Shown piece by piece: positions 1 to 7,878 of a DNA stretch of 64,000 nt; position 1 is the first letter of the stretch; every line of letters begins with the position of its first letter. The notes below the pieces were generated by a model. That model was not told where the DNA came from. It made no database searches and saw nothing but the letters and a program-made list of their open reading frames with translations. The stretch is from contig NZ_LT629689.1 in assembly GCF_900102035.1 (NCBI RefSeq), positions 2,046,001-2,110,000 on the forward strand, read 5' to 3'. This stretch comes from Pseudomonas extremaustralis (lineage in GTDB: Bacteria > Pseudomonadota > Gammaproteobacteria > Pseudomonadales > Pseudomonadaceae). The position numbers were made by a program, and so were the translations under genes.

Positions 1-2
1 CT

Positions 3-224
3 CAGCATGAGGCTCAATACTACCGCTTGCGCGGCTGCGACGGGTACTTGGATTCAGTTCTTTACCAAGTCGTACCTGCCGGTCGAAACTTTTTCCATAT
101 CCGTGAAGTACTCAGCGGACGCATAAAAGGCTTTCGCAGCGATCATATCCAAGCCTGCGAACTGGCGAAAAAACTTGAAGCCATCCTGCATGAATCTCCT
201 GGGGGGATCGTTTCGTCACCTTAA
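3..224 (+). CDS. hypothetical protein, 5' end cut by the window
   Basis: The reading frame is open from the left edge through to a TAA stop. The first possible in-window start is a TTG at 27 without a convincing ribosome site, so the true start is probably upstream of the window. The visible 73 residues are mixed and soluble, with no signal peptide or membrane segment. They include an aromatic stretch (FFHIREVLSG) and a short C-terminal helix rich in Lys and Glu. I do not recognise a family. Codon use matches the surrounding Pseudomonas genes, which is the main reason to call it real. Confidence 0.5.
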   Translation, partial: QHEAQYYRLRGCDGYLDSVLYQVVPAGRNFFHIREVLSGRIKGFRSDHIQACELAKKLEAILHESPGGIVSSP

Positions 225-338
225 TGACTTTACTGCGCCGCCGACCCGCAACAACTGCCATACTGGCCCGTCCACTGAACTTTGCCCCTCCCCGGGCCAG
301 GTTTCACCAGTGCAGTTATCTCCAAGGGAAGGCTATAC

Positions 339-569
339 GTGACGGAATTTGATATTGGCGAATTTTTCATCCATGGCGAAGCAAGAGAGGTTGAAGGTGA
401 GTTTCAAGCGGTGATCGTGATGCGGGCCAAGCCGCCGCTGGCCACAATGACCGCGCACCAAGTGGAAAAAGATCGCTGGTTCAAAACCGCCGACGCCGCC
501 GCCATGGCGGCCAAGAACGCGGCCAAGGCCCTCAAGAACGCCGTGGATGCCGGAGCTTTGAATTCCTGA
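339..569 (+). CDS. small conserved-type hypothetical protein, 76 aa
   Basis: A GTG start at 339 is preceded by an AAGGGAAGG ribosome site at a good distance, so it is preferred to the in-frame TTG at 282, which has none. The product begins MTEFDIGEFF and is a small soluble protein. Its N-terminal half looks like beta strands. Its C-terminal half is an alanine- and lysine-rich helix (AAAMAAKNAAKALKNAV). There is no signal peptide and no motif I recognise. It stands alone, with about 75 bases to the next gene on the same strand. The function is unknown. Confidence 0.55.
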   Translation: MTEFDIGEFFIHGEAREVEGEFQAVIVMRAKPPLATMTAHQVEKDRWFKTADAAAMAAKNAAKALKNAVDAGALNS

Positions 570-645
570 GATTCTGCGACATCCGACAGAACTATGCCGC
601 GTGACAAGCCTCCCATGCATAACGCCCCCTTGCATGGAGAACGAA

Positions 646-882
646 ATGGACGCACCAATCCCCACCCTTGAAACCCTGTTCGCACAATTGGGCCTGGACT
701 CAACCCCAGGCGCCATCGATGCGTTCATCGCTGCGCATCCGTTGTCCGAGGAGGTGAAACTGATCGACGCCCCCTTCTGGTCCCCCCAACAGGCACAGTT
801 TCTCAAGGAGGAACTTCGCGAGGACGCCGATTGGGCGATGGCCGTGGACGAATTGAATCAACGTCTGCATCAATCGCGCTGA
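646..882 (+). CDS. DUF2789 family protein
   Basis: The 78-residue product has the pattern of DUF2789 proteins, which are small and of unknown function in gamma-proteobacteria. It shows an N-terminal helix (TLETLFAQLGL), then FIAAHPL, then a conserved-looking DAPFW.PQQAQFLKEEL.EDADWA segment near residues 40-65. ATG 646 has a GGAG ribosome site eight bases upstream. The upstream in-frame starts at 601 and 634 have none and would add an atypical N-terminus. It is probably monocistronic and ends just before a strong stem-loop. Confidence 0.8.
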   Translation: MDAPIPTLETLFAQLGLDSTPGAIDAFIAAHPLSEEVKLIDAPFWSPQQAQFLKEELREDADWAMAVDELNQRLHQSR

Positions 883-919
883 TTACACTGGCCCCGACAA
901 TCAATATGTACCCGATGCA

Positions 920-952
920 CCGCTATCGGGCTCCCCCACAAAGCGATAGCGG
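920..952. terminator. stem-loop between convergent genes
   Basis: A perfect 9-base inverted repeat, CCGCTATCG / CGATAGCGG, encloses a 15-base loop. It lies in the short gap between the DUF2789 gene (+) and the next small gene (-). It has no long T run. The sequence resembles half of the local REP repeats. It is either a bidirectional terminator or a REP remnant acting as one. Confidence 0.45.
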
Positions 953-953
953 A

Positions 954-1157
954 TCAATGCAGGCGGTCTGACTGCTCCTGGCGTAACAGGGCTTGCCAGG
1001 CAGCCTTGCACTCTTCGGCCTCATCCCGGCTGGAGAACGCGGTACCGCGCTGCTCGCCGTTGAGCAGCACGACCCAGCAGGCTTTCTGTCCCTGGGCACG
1101 CAGGGTTGGGGGTACGCCGCTGCCAATCATCACGGCGACATCGACTTTGGTTTGCAT
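954..1157 (-). CDS. small hypothetical protein, 67 aa
   Basis: The product starts MQTKVDVAVMIG and includes CWVVLLNGEQRGTAF followed by a charged helix (SRDEAEECKAAWQALLRQE). The first half looks like a short beta sheet and the last third like a helix. There is no signal peptide. The ATG at 1157 gives a compact protein; longer in-frame starts would add an unlikely basic N-terminus. A near-palindrome (TTAGTTAGCTGACTAA) lies about 20 bases upstream of the start, so the gene is probably autoregulated or under a dedicated repressor. The family is not recognised. Confidence 0.6.
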   Translation of the reverse strand: MQTKVDVAVMIGSGVPPTLRAQGQKACWVVLLNGEQRGTAFSSRDEAEECKAAWQALLRQEQSDRLH

Positions 1158-1174
1158 GGAACGTCTCCACCACA

Positions 1175-1190
1175 TTAGTTAGCTGACTAA
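1175..1190. promoter_or_regulatory. 16-bp near-palindrome, candidate operator
   Basis: TTAGTTAGCTGACTAA has arms TTAGT/ACTAA around a central AGCT, with one mismatched pair. It sits directly upstream of the 67-residue gene read leftward. Its size and symmetry fit a dimeric repressor of MarR or TetR type. No such regulator is adjacent, so the ligand protein is unknown. Confidence 0.35.
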
Positions 1191-1225
1191 CAATGCGCGC
1201 CATGCTACGGTTTTCTGCCCGTCGG

Positions 1226-1251
1226 AAAAAGCTATCCCCCGGAATAGCTTT
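1226..1251 (-). terminator. rho-independent terminator of the chemoreceptor gene
   Basis: Read on the minus strand, AAAGCTAT and ATAGCTTT form a perfect 8-base stem with an 8-base loop, and the second arm runs into TTTTT. It starts about 40 bases beyond the stop of the upstream chemoreceptor gene. Confidence 0.65.
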
Positions 1252-1289
1252 ATTGCACAAGCCGCAATAATTAGCGGCCCGCACCTATC

Positions 1290-2924
1290 TCAACGCTTGG
1301 CCGCCTCAGGTTTATAGCCCAGCCGCAGCCCGCCCCAATGCCGGCCCTTGACCATGATCGGCACCGACAGGTCATGCATCAGCTCGCCCGTATCGCGGGT
1401 GTAGGTCTGCAACAGCATCGCTTGCTGATGGCTGCCACAGCGAATACCGGTGCGGTCGTCGAATTTGCGCTTGGTGCGGTTATGCACGGCATCCACTTGG
1501 ACGTCGCCGGTCAGCGCCTGGGAAAACGCCTTGTTGTGCGTCGGTACATACCCCTGGGGCGTGCAGGCAATGGCGAATACCAACCCTTCGTGACGCGGCA
1601 GCAGTGCCTCTTGGATCTGCGGCAATACCCGGTCGGTGTAGCCGTCAAACCGGCTGTGGTATTTGCTCGGGCTGGTATTGGGAATCAGCGTGTAGCTGCG
1701 GTCGAACAGGTCATCCTGGCTGATGCGGTTCTCTTGCAGATCGGCCTCGAACTGCGCGGCGATCTGGCTTGCGCCTTCACGCGCAAGGTCATAGATGCGC
1801 TGGTGATAGTCATCCAGACCGACTTCCGCCAGGCGTTCGCTGATGGTTTCGGCCTGGCCTTCCATCTGCACGGCGGCTTCCGCCAGTTGACGCGTCTGCT
1901 GGTCGCTCACCGTCAGGTCGCTGCGCATTTGCTCGACGGCATGGAACAGACTGTCGAGCTGGGTGCGGTTGGTGTCGGTGCCTTGGGCGATTTCATTGAC
2001 CTGGCCTTCCACATCCGCAGCCAGGCTGGCGATCGTTTCCAATTGCTCGCCGGCCTGCTCGACCTGCTCCACCCCGGTGTGCAAATCCGCCGAAAGCTGG
2101 CGAATCTGCTCCACTACCTGGCCGGTGCGTTGCTGGATATCGGCGACCATCACCCCGACTTCATCGGTGGCCGTGGCGGTGCGCCCGGCCAGCCCACGCA
2201 CTTCATCCGCCACCACGGCGAACCCGCGCCCGTGTTCACCGGCCCGCGCCGCTTCAATCGCCGCGTTGAGCGCCAGTAGGTTGGTCTGGCTGGCAATCGA
2301 CTGAATCACCAGGGTCACCCGCTGGATTTCCTCGCTGCGCTGGCTCAGGGCCTCGATCAGCTCGCGGCTGGCATTGGCACGCTGGCTGAGCTGGTGCATG
2401 CGGGTGATCGACTGGCCCAGCACTTCACGACCCTCGGTACTGCGTTGATGGGCCTGGCTGGCCGCCGCCAACGCTTCCCGGCTGAGTTGGGAGGTGAGTT
2501 TCTCAGTGTCGATCATCACTTCGGCACTGCTGACAATCTGCTGGGCCGCGCCCAATTGCGACTGCACACGGGCCGCCAATTGCTTGACCGAGTAGGCCAC
2601 GGCAGCGGCGGAGAGTGCATTATGACTGGTGGTATGGGACAGGTCGCGAGTCAGCTCACCAATGGCATCGGTGGCTTCGGACGGTGCCGCGCGGGGCGTA
2701 TGACTTTTCAGCCGAGGCAGCCAGATCGCCAGCAGCGCCAGCGGTAGACAGAGATATATCGACAGGTTGGCAAACGCCAGGCCCAGCAGCACCAGCACCA
2801 AGGCGGTGCTCTGCAGGAGCGGCGTCAACCAGCCAGGCAAACCGCTCGCCACCGACTGCGGTGGCACAGCTGCGCCCATCAGAGTTCCGTCTGCAGCCAT
2901 GTTCGTCACCCCACTGCTTGTCAT
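1290..2924 (-). CDS. methyl-accepting chemotaxis protein with C-terminal sensor-like region
   Basis: This is a chemoreceptor of 544 residues. The start ATG 2924 is one of three candidates; ATG 2900 has a GGGGTG site and is also plausible. Two hydrophobic stretches close together near residues 35-70 leave almost no periplasmic domain. The signalling domain spans roughly residues 130-370. Its hairpin tip ([20 protein letters not shown]) is the hallmark that contacts CheA and CheW. About 150 residues follow it, including SRYD-like and GxRCG segments and a final GLRLGY; these look like a cytoplasmic PAS- or Cache-like sensor. This places sensing after the signalling hairpin instead of outside the cell. 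The ligand is unknown. The gene is a single unit with its own terminator. Confidence 0.85.
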   Translation of the reverse strand: MTSSGVTNMAADGTLMGAAVPPQSVASGLPGWLTPLLQSTALVLVLLGLAFANLSIYLCLPLALLAIWLPRLKSHTPRAAPSEATDAIGELTRDLSHTTSHNALSAAAVAYSVKQLAARVQSQLGAAQQIVSSAEVMIDTEKLTSQLSREALAAASQAHQRSTEGREVLGQSITRMHQLSQRANASRELIEALSQRSEEIQRVTLVIQSIASQTNLLALNAAIEAARAGEHGRGFAVVADEVRGLAGRTATATDEVGVMVADIQQRTGQVVEQIRQLSADLHTGVEQVEQAGEQLETIASLAADVEGQVNEIAQGTDTNRTQLDSLFHAVEQMRSDLTVSDQQTRQLAEAAVQMEGQAETISERLAEVGLDDYHQRIYDLAREGASQIAAQFEADLQENRISQDDLFDRSYTLIPNTSPSKYHSRFDGYTDRVLPQIQEALLPRHEGLVFAIACTPQGYVPTHNKAFSQALTGDVQVDAVHNRTKRKFDDRTGIRCGSHQQAMLLQTYTRDTGELMHDLSVPIMVKGRHWGGLRLGYKPEAAKR

Positions 2925-3078
2925 TATTGTCTCTGCATTAAACGCCACTATCGGGCCATTATCCATGGGCCTTTAGTGGGGTAGCTTGCAGCAGGTCAAT
3001 AAACGGAGCGTAGCAGGGTATTTACCGGGAATCGCTTTCTCTGGGGAACCACGCAGGCGATCCCCCAGCTTCACCGCA

Positions 3079-3483
3079 TCAGGCTTGGCGCTGGTGCTTG
3101 TCGATCTGCTCGTGGCGCTCTTGCGCTTCGATGCAGTACTTGGTGGTCGGGCTGATCAGCAAGCGCTTGAGGCCGATAGGCTCGCCGCTGTCATCGCACC
3201 AGCCGAAGGAATCTTCCTTGATGCGCTCCAGAGCACGCTCGAGCTGCGGCAGCATGCGCTGGTCGCGGTCGATGGCGTTAACCAGCCAGGTACGCTCTTC
3301 TTCAACGGAAGCAGCGTCGGCCGGGTCGGCCGGGGTGTCCAGGCTTTCAATGGCGATACGGTTCTGTTCAATGCGCTCGTGGTGTTCCACTTTCATGTCT
3401 TGCAGCAACTGCTCAAAAAAAGCGTGCTGTTCGGCATTCATGTAGTCATCCGCCGGCATGGCCAGCAACTTTTCCTTTGTCAT
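3079..3483 (-). CDS. dksA2: DksA2-like RNA polymerase-binding protein
   Basis: The 134-residue product has the DksA/TraR layout: a coiled coil near residues 20-100, then the zinc-finger region. The finger reads CDDSGEPIGLKRL...TKYCIEAQERH. Two of the four usual zinc cysteines are therefore replaced, by Ser and Ala. This matches the P. aeruginosa DksA2 type, which works without zinc and substitutes for DksA under zinc starvation. Such proteins bind the RNA polymerase secondary channel and amplify ppGpp effects at rRNA and stress promoters. ATG 3483 gives the standard family length; longer frames upstream are not supported. I could not find a clear Zur box upstream, so zinc control is not shown here. 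Confidence 0.8.
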   Translation of the reverse strand: MTKEKLLAMPADDYMNAEQHAFFEQLLQDMKVEHHERIEQNRIAIESLDTPADPADAASVEEERTWLVNAIDRDQRMLPQLERALERIKEDSFGWCDDSGEPIGLKRLLISPTTKYCIEAQERHEQIDKHQRQA

Positions 3484-3794
3484 TGATTTCTCTATAAAAA
3501 ATACGTGCATTAAGGCGAATAAGGGAGCGTTCCGAAGCGCCTGTGCAGGTCTCGGAAAGGCGCCGTCCATTTCAAGCGCCACTCGGCACTCAATTTACGA
3601 GGGGCGGCAGTCTAAGGCCGAGTTGAGGGCTCAGCAACTGAAATGACAGGCAATTTTTCCGATATAACCCCAAAAGACACCAGGACGGGCTTGGCGAATG
3701 GTTATCGGAGTGCGTTTATAGCAAGAAATTCAAGTTTGTGGAGCTATATAGAAGACAAACGGTTAGAACGGGCTCACACCGATCAACCTATAAG

Positions 3795-3885
3795 AGGGGC
3801 TTGCTGCCGATGGCGGGGTGTCAGTCGCGGGCAATCCCGACTGTCCCAGCGCAATCGGGTGCAAGCCCCCTTCCACATGTTCCAC
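3795..3885. repeat. degenerate REPIN in the 3484-3889 gap
   Basis: Two diverged, inverted REP halves (GGGGCTTGCTGCCGATGGC and the opposite CAATCGGGTGCAAGCCCCC) are separated by about 45 bases. This is the arrangement of P. fluorescens REPIN doublets. The rest of the 400-base gap holds no convincing gene; short frames there lack ribosome sites. Confidence 0.55.
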
Positions 3886-3889
3886 TGCG

Positions 3890-4912
3890 TCAGCGCTTGA
3901 GCTTGCGCTTGTTGCGGTACTGGTCGATCACCACCGCCACCACGATGATCAGGCCCTTGATGATGTCCTGGATATACGCATCCACGCCGACAAAGGTGAA
4001 CCCGCTGGCCATCACCCCAAGGATCAACGCGCCGATCACTGTACCGGTGATGCGCCCTACCCCGCCCGCCAGGCTGGTGCCGCCGATGACCGCGGCGGCG
4101 ATCGCGTCCAGTTCATAGGACATGCCCATGCCCGCCTGACCGGTGGCCGCGCGTGCCGAGGCGACCACGCCGGCCAGGCCGGCCAGCAAGCCGGCGATGC
4201 TGTAGACGATGATCAAGTGACGCTTGACGTTGATCCCCGAGGTCCGCGCCGCCTGCATGTTGCCGCCGATGGCATAGGTGTACTTGCCGTACTTGGTGTA
4301 GCGCAGGGCGATATGGAAGATCACCGCCACCACCAGAAAGATGATCACCGGCATCGCGCCATGGCCGATGGCCGTGTACGAATCCGAGAGCATGCTCACC
4401 GGTTGGCCTTCGGTGTAGTAACGCGCCAGGCCACGGGCCGAGACCATCATGCCCAGGGTCGCGATGAACGGCGGGATACCGGTGACCGCGATGATGCTGC
4501 CGTTGATCGCACCCGCCAACAGCCCCACCCCCAAGCCCATCGCCACCGGAATCCATACCGGCAAGTCAGTCAGGCTGGGAAACACCGCGCGGGAAAAATC
4601 CGAAGTTTGCGCCAGACTGGCAGCGATCATCGCCGACAACGCCAGCACCGAGCCTGAGGACAGGTCGATCCCCGTAGTGATGATCACCTGGGTCACGCCG
4701 ATTGCCAGCAAGCCGATGATCGAGACTTGCAGGATCATCAGCACCAGGCGCTGGGAGTTCATCAGGAAGCTCTGGTCACGCACGATCCAGCCGAACACCT
4801 CAAAAACCAGGCCGATGCCGATCAGCACCAAAAAGATGCTCAGTTCGGTCGGCAGCCGCCGACGACTCTTGGTCGGCAGCGTCGCCGGCTTGTTATCGGT
4901 TATCGCGTTCAT
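3890..4912 (-). CDS. iatP: inositol/sugar ABC transporter permease
   Basis: The 340-residue integral membrane protein has about eight to ten hydrophobic segments. It is the permease of a ribose-type (CUT2) importer. The conserved CUT2 permease segments are visible: GIDLSSGSVLAL near residue 80, the EAA-like ITGTVIGALILGVMASGF near 275, and a terminal amphipathic stretch rich in Lys and Arg. ATG 4912 has AAGG upstream and is preferred to the GTG one codon earlier. It lies 58 bases after the ATPase gene and is the last gene of the importer set. The inositol substrate is inferred from the adjoining iol genes, not from the permease itself. Confidence 0.85.
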   Translation of the reverse strand: MNAITDNKPATLPTKSRRRLPTELSIFLVLIGIGLVFEVFGWIVRDQSFLMNSQRLVLMILQVSIIGLLAIGVTQVIITTGIDLSSGSVLALSAMIAASLAQTSDFSRAVFPSLTDLPVWIPVAMGLGVGLLAGAINGSIIAVTGIPPFIATLGMMVSARGLARYYTEGQPVSMLSDSYTAIGHGAMPVIIFLVVAVIFHIALRYTKYGKYTYAIGGNMQAARTSGINVKRHLIIVYSIAGLLAGLAGVVASARAATGQAGMGMSYELDAIAAAVIGGTSLAGGVGRITGTVIGALILGVMASGFTFVGVDAYIQDIIKGLIIVVAVVIDQYRNKRKLKR

Positions 4913-4970
4913 CACCCATCACCTTCTTATTCTGTGGCACGGACCAAACGCAGGCCCGCGCGTCTGTTCG

Positions 4971-6524
4971 TCAGTGGACCGCGGTCATGCCGGAGGCCAA
5001 CTGCATGACTTTTTCCTGGGTCGCTTCAGCACGGTCCAGGGTGCCCATCAGTTCGCCTTCGTGCATCACCATCACCCGGTCGCTCATGCCCAGCACCTCG
5101 GGCAGTTCCGAGGAAATCAGGATCACCGCCATGCCTTCGCTGGCGAGGAAAGCGATCAAGCGATAAATCTCGGCCTTGGCACCGACGTCGATGCCACGGG
5201 TCGGCTCATCGAGGATCAGCAAGCGCGGATGGGTCATCAGCCAGCGCGCCAGCAGGGCTTTCTGCTGGTTGCCGCCGGACAAGGTGTCGATGCATTGCTC
5301 CAGGGACGGCGTCTTGACCCGCAGCTTCTTGCACATGTCTTCGCACAGGGCGCGCAGGGCCTTCTGCTGGATGAAACCGTTGCCCGAATAGTGCGGCAAT
5401 ACGGCCATTTCCATGTTTTCCAGCACCGACAGACACGGAAACAGCCCGCTGAGCTTGCGGTCCTCGGTCAACAGCGCGAAGCCTTTTTCGATGGCCATGT
5501 GCGGGTCGCTGATGCGCACCGGCTTGCCGTCAAGTTCGATCTTCCCGCCATCGCTTGGGGTGATGCCGAACAGGGTTTCCGCCACATTGGTGCGACCCGA
5601 GCCCATCAGGCCGGCGATGCCGAGGATCTCGCCGGCATGCAGGTCGAAGGACACGTCCTTGAACACCCCGTCCAGGCGCAGGTCGCGGACCGACAGCAGG
5701 CGCTCGCCGATGGGCGTCTCGCGCACCGGGAACAACTGGCTCAGCTCGCGACCGACCATCATCGAGATCAGGCTGTCGCTGTCCATGCTGTCGGCGCGCT
5801 GCAGGCCGATGTACTGGCCGTCGCGAAACACCGCCACTTCATCGGCGATGGCGAACACTTCGTTCATCTTGTGGGTGATGTAGACAATGCCTTTGCCCTG
5901 GGCCTTGAGGTCGGCAATGATCGAAAACAGGTGGGCCACTTCCTTCTCGGTAATAGCCGACGTCGGTTCATCCATGATCAGGATGTCGGAGTCGTAGGAC
6001 ACGGCCTTGGCGATCTCGACCATCTGCCGCTCGGCGATGCTCAGGTTGCCGACATGTTCCTCCGGGTCCAGGTTGATGCGCAGGCGCGCCAGCAGTTCGG
6101 CGGTGCAGCGGTGCATTTCGCGGTGGTTGACCATGCGCAGGCTGTTGAGCTGCTCGCGGCCGATCCAGATGTTCTCGGCGATGCTCATGTGCGGCATCAG
6201 GTTGAGTTCCTGGTGGATCATCGCGATCCCGGCCTTTTGCGCCGCCAGCGGCGTCTCGAACACGATCGGCTTGCCGCGCAGGCGGATTTCACCGGCGTCG
6301 GGCTGGTAGATACCGGCGATGATTTTCATCAGGGTCGACTTGCCCGCGCCGTTCTCGCCCATCAGCGCCAGCACCGAGCCTGGGCGCACGCGCAGTTGCA
6401 CATCGGCCAGGGCGACGACGCCGGGAAAGCCTTTGCTGATATTGAGGATTTCCAGCAGGTAGGGCGCTTCCAGCGGCGGCGGCTGGATACCGGGAGGCTG
6501 CGAGACAGTCGCTTGAGCGAGCAT
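4971..6524 (-). CDS. iatA: inositol/sugar ABC transporter ATPase, double domain
   Basis: The product of about 517 residues contains two ABC domains, as in RbsA and MglA. The first has Walker [13 protein letters not shown], signature [15 protein letters not shown] and Walker [11 protein letters not shown]. In the second, Walker A is degenerate ([12 protein letters not shown], lacking the Lys), while the signature LSGGNQQK and the Walker [11 protein letters not shown] are intact. A degenerate second P-loop is normal in this family. Start ATG 6524 has GGAG nine bases upstream; ATG 6539 is the alternative. The protein powers import through the neighbouring permease. A hairpin separates it from the binding-protein gene. 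Confidence 0.88.
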   Translation of the reverse strand: MLAQATVSQPPGIQPPPLEAPYLLEILNISKGFPGVVALADVQLRVRPGSVLALMGENGAGKSTLMKIIAGIYQPDAGEIRLRGKPIVFETPLAAQKAGIAMIHQELNLMPHMSIAENIWIGREQLNSLRMVNHREMHRCTAELLARLRINLDPEEHVGNLSIAERQMVEIAKAVSYDSDILIMDEPTSAITEKEVAHLFSIIADLKAQGKGIVYITHKMNEVFAIADEVAVFRDGQYIGLQRADSMDSDSLISMMVGRELSQLFPVRETPIGERLLSVRDLRLDGVFKDVSFDLHAGEILGIAGLMGSGRTNVAETLFGITPSDGGKIELDGKPVRISDPHMAIEKGFALLTEDRKLSGLFPCLSVLENMEMAVLPHYSGNGFIQQKALRALCEDMCKKLRVKTPSLEQCIDTLSGGNQQKALLARWLMTHPRLLILDEPTRGIDVGAKAEIYRLIAFLASEGMAVILISSELPEVLGMSDRVMVMHEGELMGTLDRAEATQEKVMQLASGMTAVH

Positions 6525-6543
6525 AAGGAGGTACTCCATCTAC

Positions 6544-6563
6544 AGGGCGGCCCATGCCGCCCT
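6544..6563. other. intercistronic hairpin between binding-protein and ATPase genes
   Basis: AGGGCGGC and GCCGCCCT pair perfectly across a 4-base loop. There is no T run, so it is more likely an mRNA-stabilising or partial-termination element. That would give more binding protein than membrane subunits, as is common in sugar ABC operons. Confidence 0.5.
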
Positions 6564-6589
6564 GCCGGCTTATTGTTGTGATGTCGGGG

Positions 6590-7525
6590 CTACTTGAAGT
6601 CTTTGACGTTGTCCGGGGTGATCAGCTTGAACGGGATGACGATGTTCTGTTCGATCGTCTCGTGCCTGGCCATCTTGCGTGCCGCCTCCAACGAGCCGAC
6701 CCCTTGGCCCTTGGCGTCCTGGAACACCGACACGGTCATCTCGCCCTTGGAGATCGCATTCAAACCGTCCGGCGTGCCGTCGACCCCGGCAATCAACACG
6801 CTGCCCGGCTTGGTCCCGGCGGACTTGAGCGCCATGGCCGCGCCAATCGCCATCTCATCGTTGTTGGCCAGCACCGCGTTGAATTCGCGGCCCTGGGTCA
6901 ACCAGTCGTTGACCAGGGTCATGCCGCGATCACGCAGCCAGATGCCGGTCTGTTCCTGCTCGATCTTGATGCCCGGGTATTTGGCGAGGACTTCCTTGAT
7001 GCCCTTGGTGCGGTTGGTGGTGGAGTTGTTCGCCAGGTCGCCCAGCAGGATCACGATCTTGCCCTTGCCGCCGAGTTTGTCGGCGATGTACTGCATTTGC
7101 AGGCGGCCGGCTTCTTCGTCGTCGGAGGTCACAGCGGCCACGCCCTTGGGCAAGTCTTTCTGGTCGGGACGGCGGTTGACGTAGACCAGCGGAATCCCCG
7201 CCTCGATCGCCGACTTGCTGATGCGCGCCGTGGACGCGGTGTCCACTGGGTTGACGATGATCGCGTCGACTTTCTGGCTGATGAAATTCTCGACCTGACT
7301 CAATTGCTTGACCACGTCGGCGCGCGCGTCTTCGAACTGCAGTTGCACCCCATCGCCCTTGGGATAGGACTTGGCGTGCTTGTCCATGTACTCGCGCACG
7401 TTGGTCAGGTAGGTGTCATCGAACTGGGACATGCTCACGCCGATCTTCAGATCGGCGGCCAGGGCAGCACCGCTGCCCAGCAACAGGGACAAGGCCAGGG
7501 CGGTAAAACGGATCGGGGTCTTCAT
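6590..7525 (-). CDS. ibpA: periplasmic inositol/sugar-binding protein
   Basis: The 311-residue precursor has a clear signal peptide (MKTPIRFTALALSLLLGSG, cleavage after ALA near residue 23) and a mature start DLKIGVSMSQFDDTYL. This is the beginning of a ribose-type periplasmic-binding fold (Peripla_BP_4). Further family marks are the hinge segments VDAIIVNPVDT near residue 90 and GSVLIAGVDGTPDGL near 245. It would capture the sugar or inositol in the periplasm for the IatA/IatP translocator. It is the first transporter gene after a promoter that carries a probable IolR site, which supports inositol as substrate. The exact isomer cannot be read from the sequence. Confidence 0.87.
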   Translation of the reverse strand: MKTPIRFTALALSLLLGSGAALAADLKIGVSMSQFDDTYLTNVREYMDKHAKSYPKGDGVQLQFEDARADVVKQLSQVENFISQKVDAIIVNPVDTASTARISKSAIEAGIPLVYVNRRPDQKDLPKGVAAVTSDDEEAGRLQMQYIADKLGGKGKIVILLGDLANNSTTNRTKGIKEVLAKYPGIKIEQEQTGIWLRDRGMTLVNDWLTQGREFNAVLANNDEMAIGAAMALKSAGTKPGSVLIAGVDGTPDGLNAISKGEMTVSVFQDAKGQGVGSLEAARKMARHETIEQNIVIPFKLITPDNVKDFK

Positions 7526-7573
7526 GAACGGTCTGTCTCCACTTTATTGTTGGTTTTCTGGACGTTGCGTTTA

Positions 7574-7750
7574 TCAGAGCGAGGTGGGCAGCCTTACGAT
7601 GGGGGCGCCGGGGATGCAGCAGACCAACGCGCCTTTGTTTTCGACGCACAGCACGTTGAGCAAGGAGAAGTAGAACGGCCGGGCGCGAGGCAGGTCGCGT
7701 GGCGTGTGGGCAGGGCGTAAAACTCGCAGTACAGCGTTGAAGATTTTCAT
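7574..7750 (-). CDS. possible 58-residue peptide ahead of the inositol-binding protein gene
   Basis: An ATG at 7750 with AGGT about ten bases upstream opens a 58-codon frame (MKIFNAVLRVLRPAHTPRDL...). It lies between the IolR-controlled promoter and ibpA. The peptide is basic at its start, with three cysteines in its second half (VLCVENKGALVCC). It has no signal peptide. I recognise no family. It could be a real small protein, a leader peptide, or a chance frame in the 5' leader of the transporter mRNA. Confidence 0.3.
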   Translation of the reverse strand: MKIFNAVLRVLRPAHTPRDLPRARPFYFSLLNVLCVENKGALVCCIPGAPIVRLPTSL

Positions 7751-7835
7751 CTGACGGTACCTGGTTGTTTTTGATCTTGTTTTTGTCGAGTCGTCCAGAT
7801 CGAGTCCGGGACGTACTTTATGCAACCTGGAAAAG

Positions 7836-7864
7836 ACTTTATTGGAAAATAATTTCTATATCAA
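7836..7864 (-). promoter_or_regulatory. promoter of the inositol importer with IolR-like operator in the spacer
   Basis: On the minus strand TTGATA and TAAAGT are separated by exactly 17 bases, a good sigma-70 match. Inside the spacer, plus-strand 7844-7857 reads GGAAAATAATTTCT. This is seven of eight positions of the GGAA-N6-TTCC site described for the RpiR-type IolR of Sinorhizobium meliloti. Repressor bound there would block polymerase. Confidence 0.6.
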
Positions 7865-7878
7865 CATGTTTTAGAATT

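Noticed and set aside
3795..3885. Insertion sequence ends or attachment site
   Set aside because: The sequence matches the REP/REPIN repeats found about ten times in this window, and no transposase or integrase gene is present.
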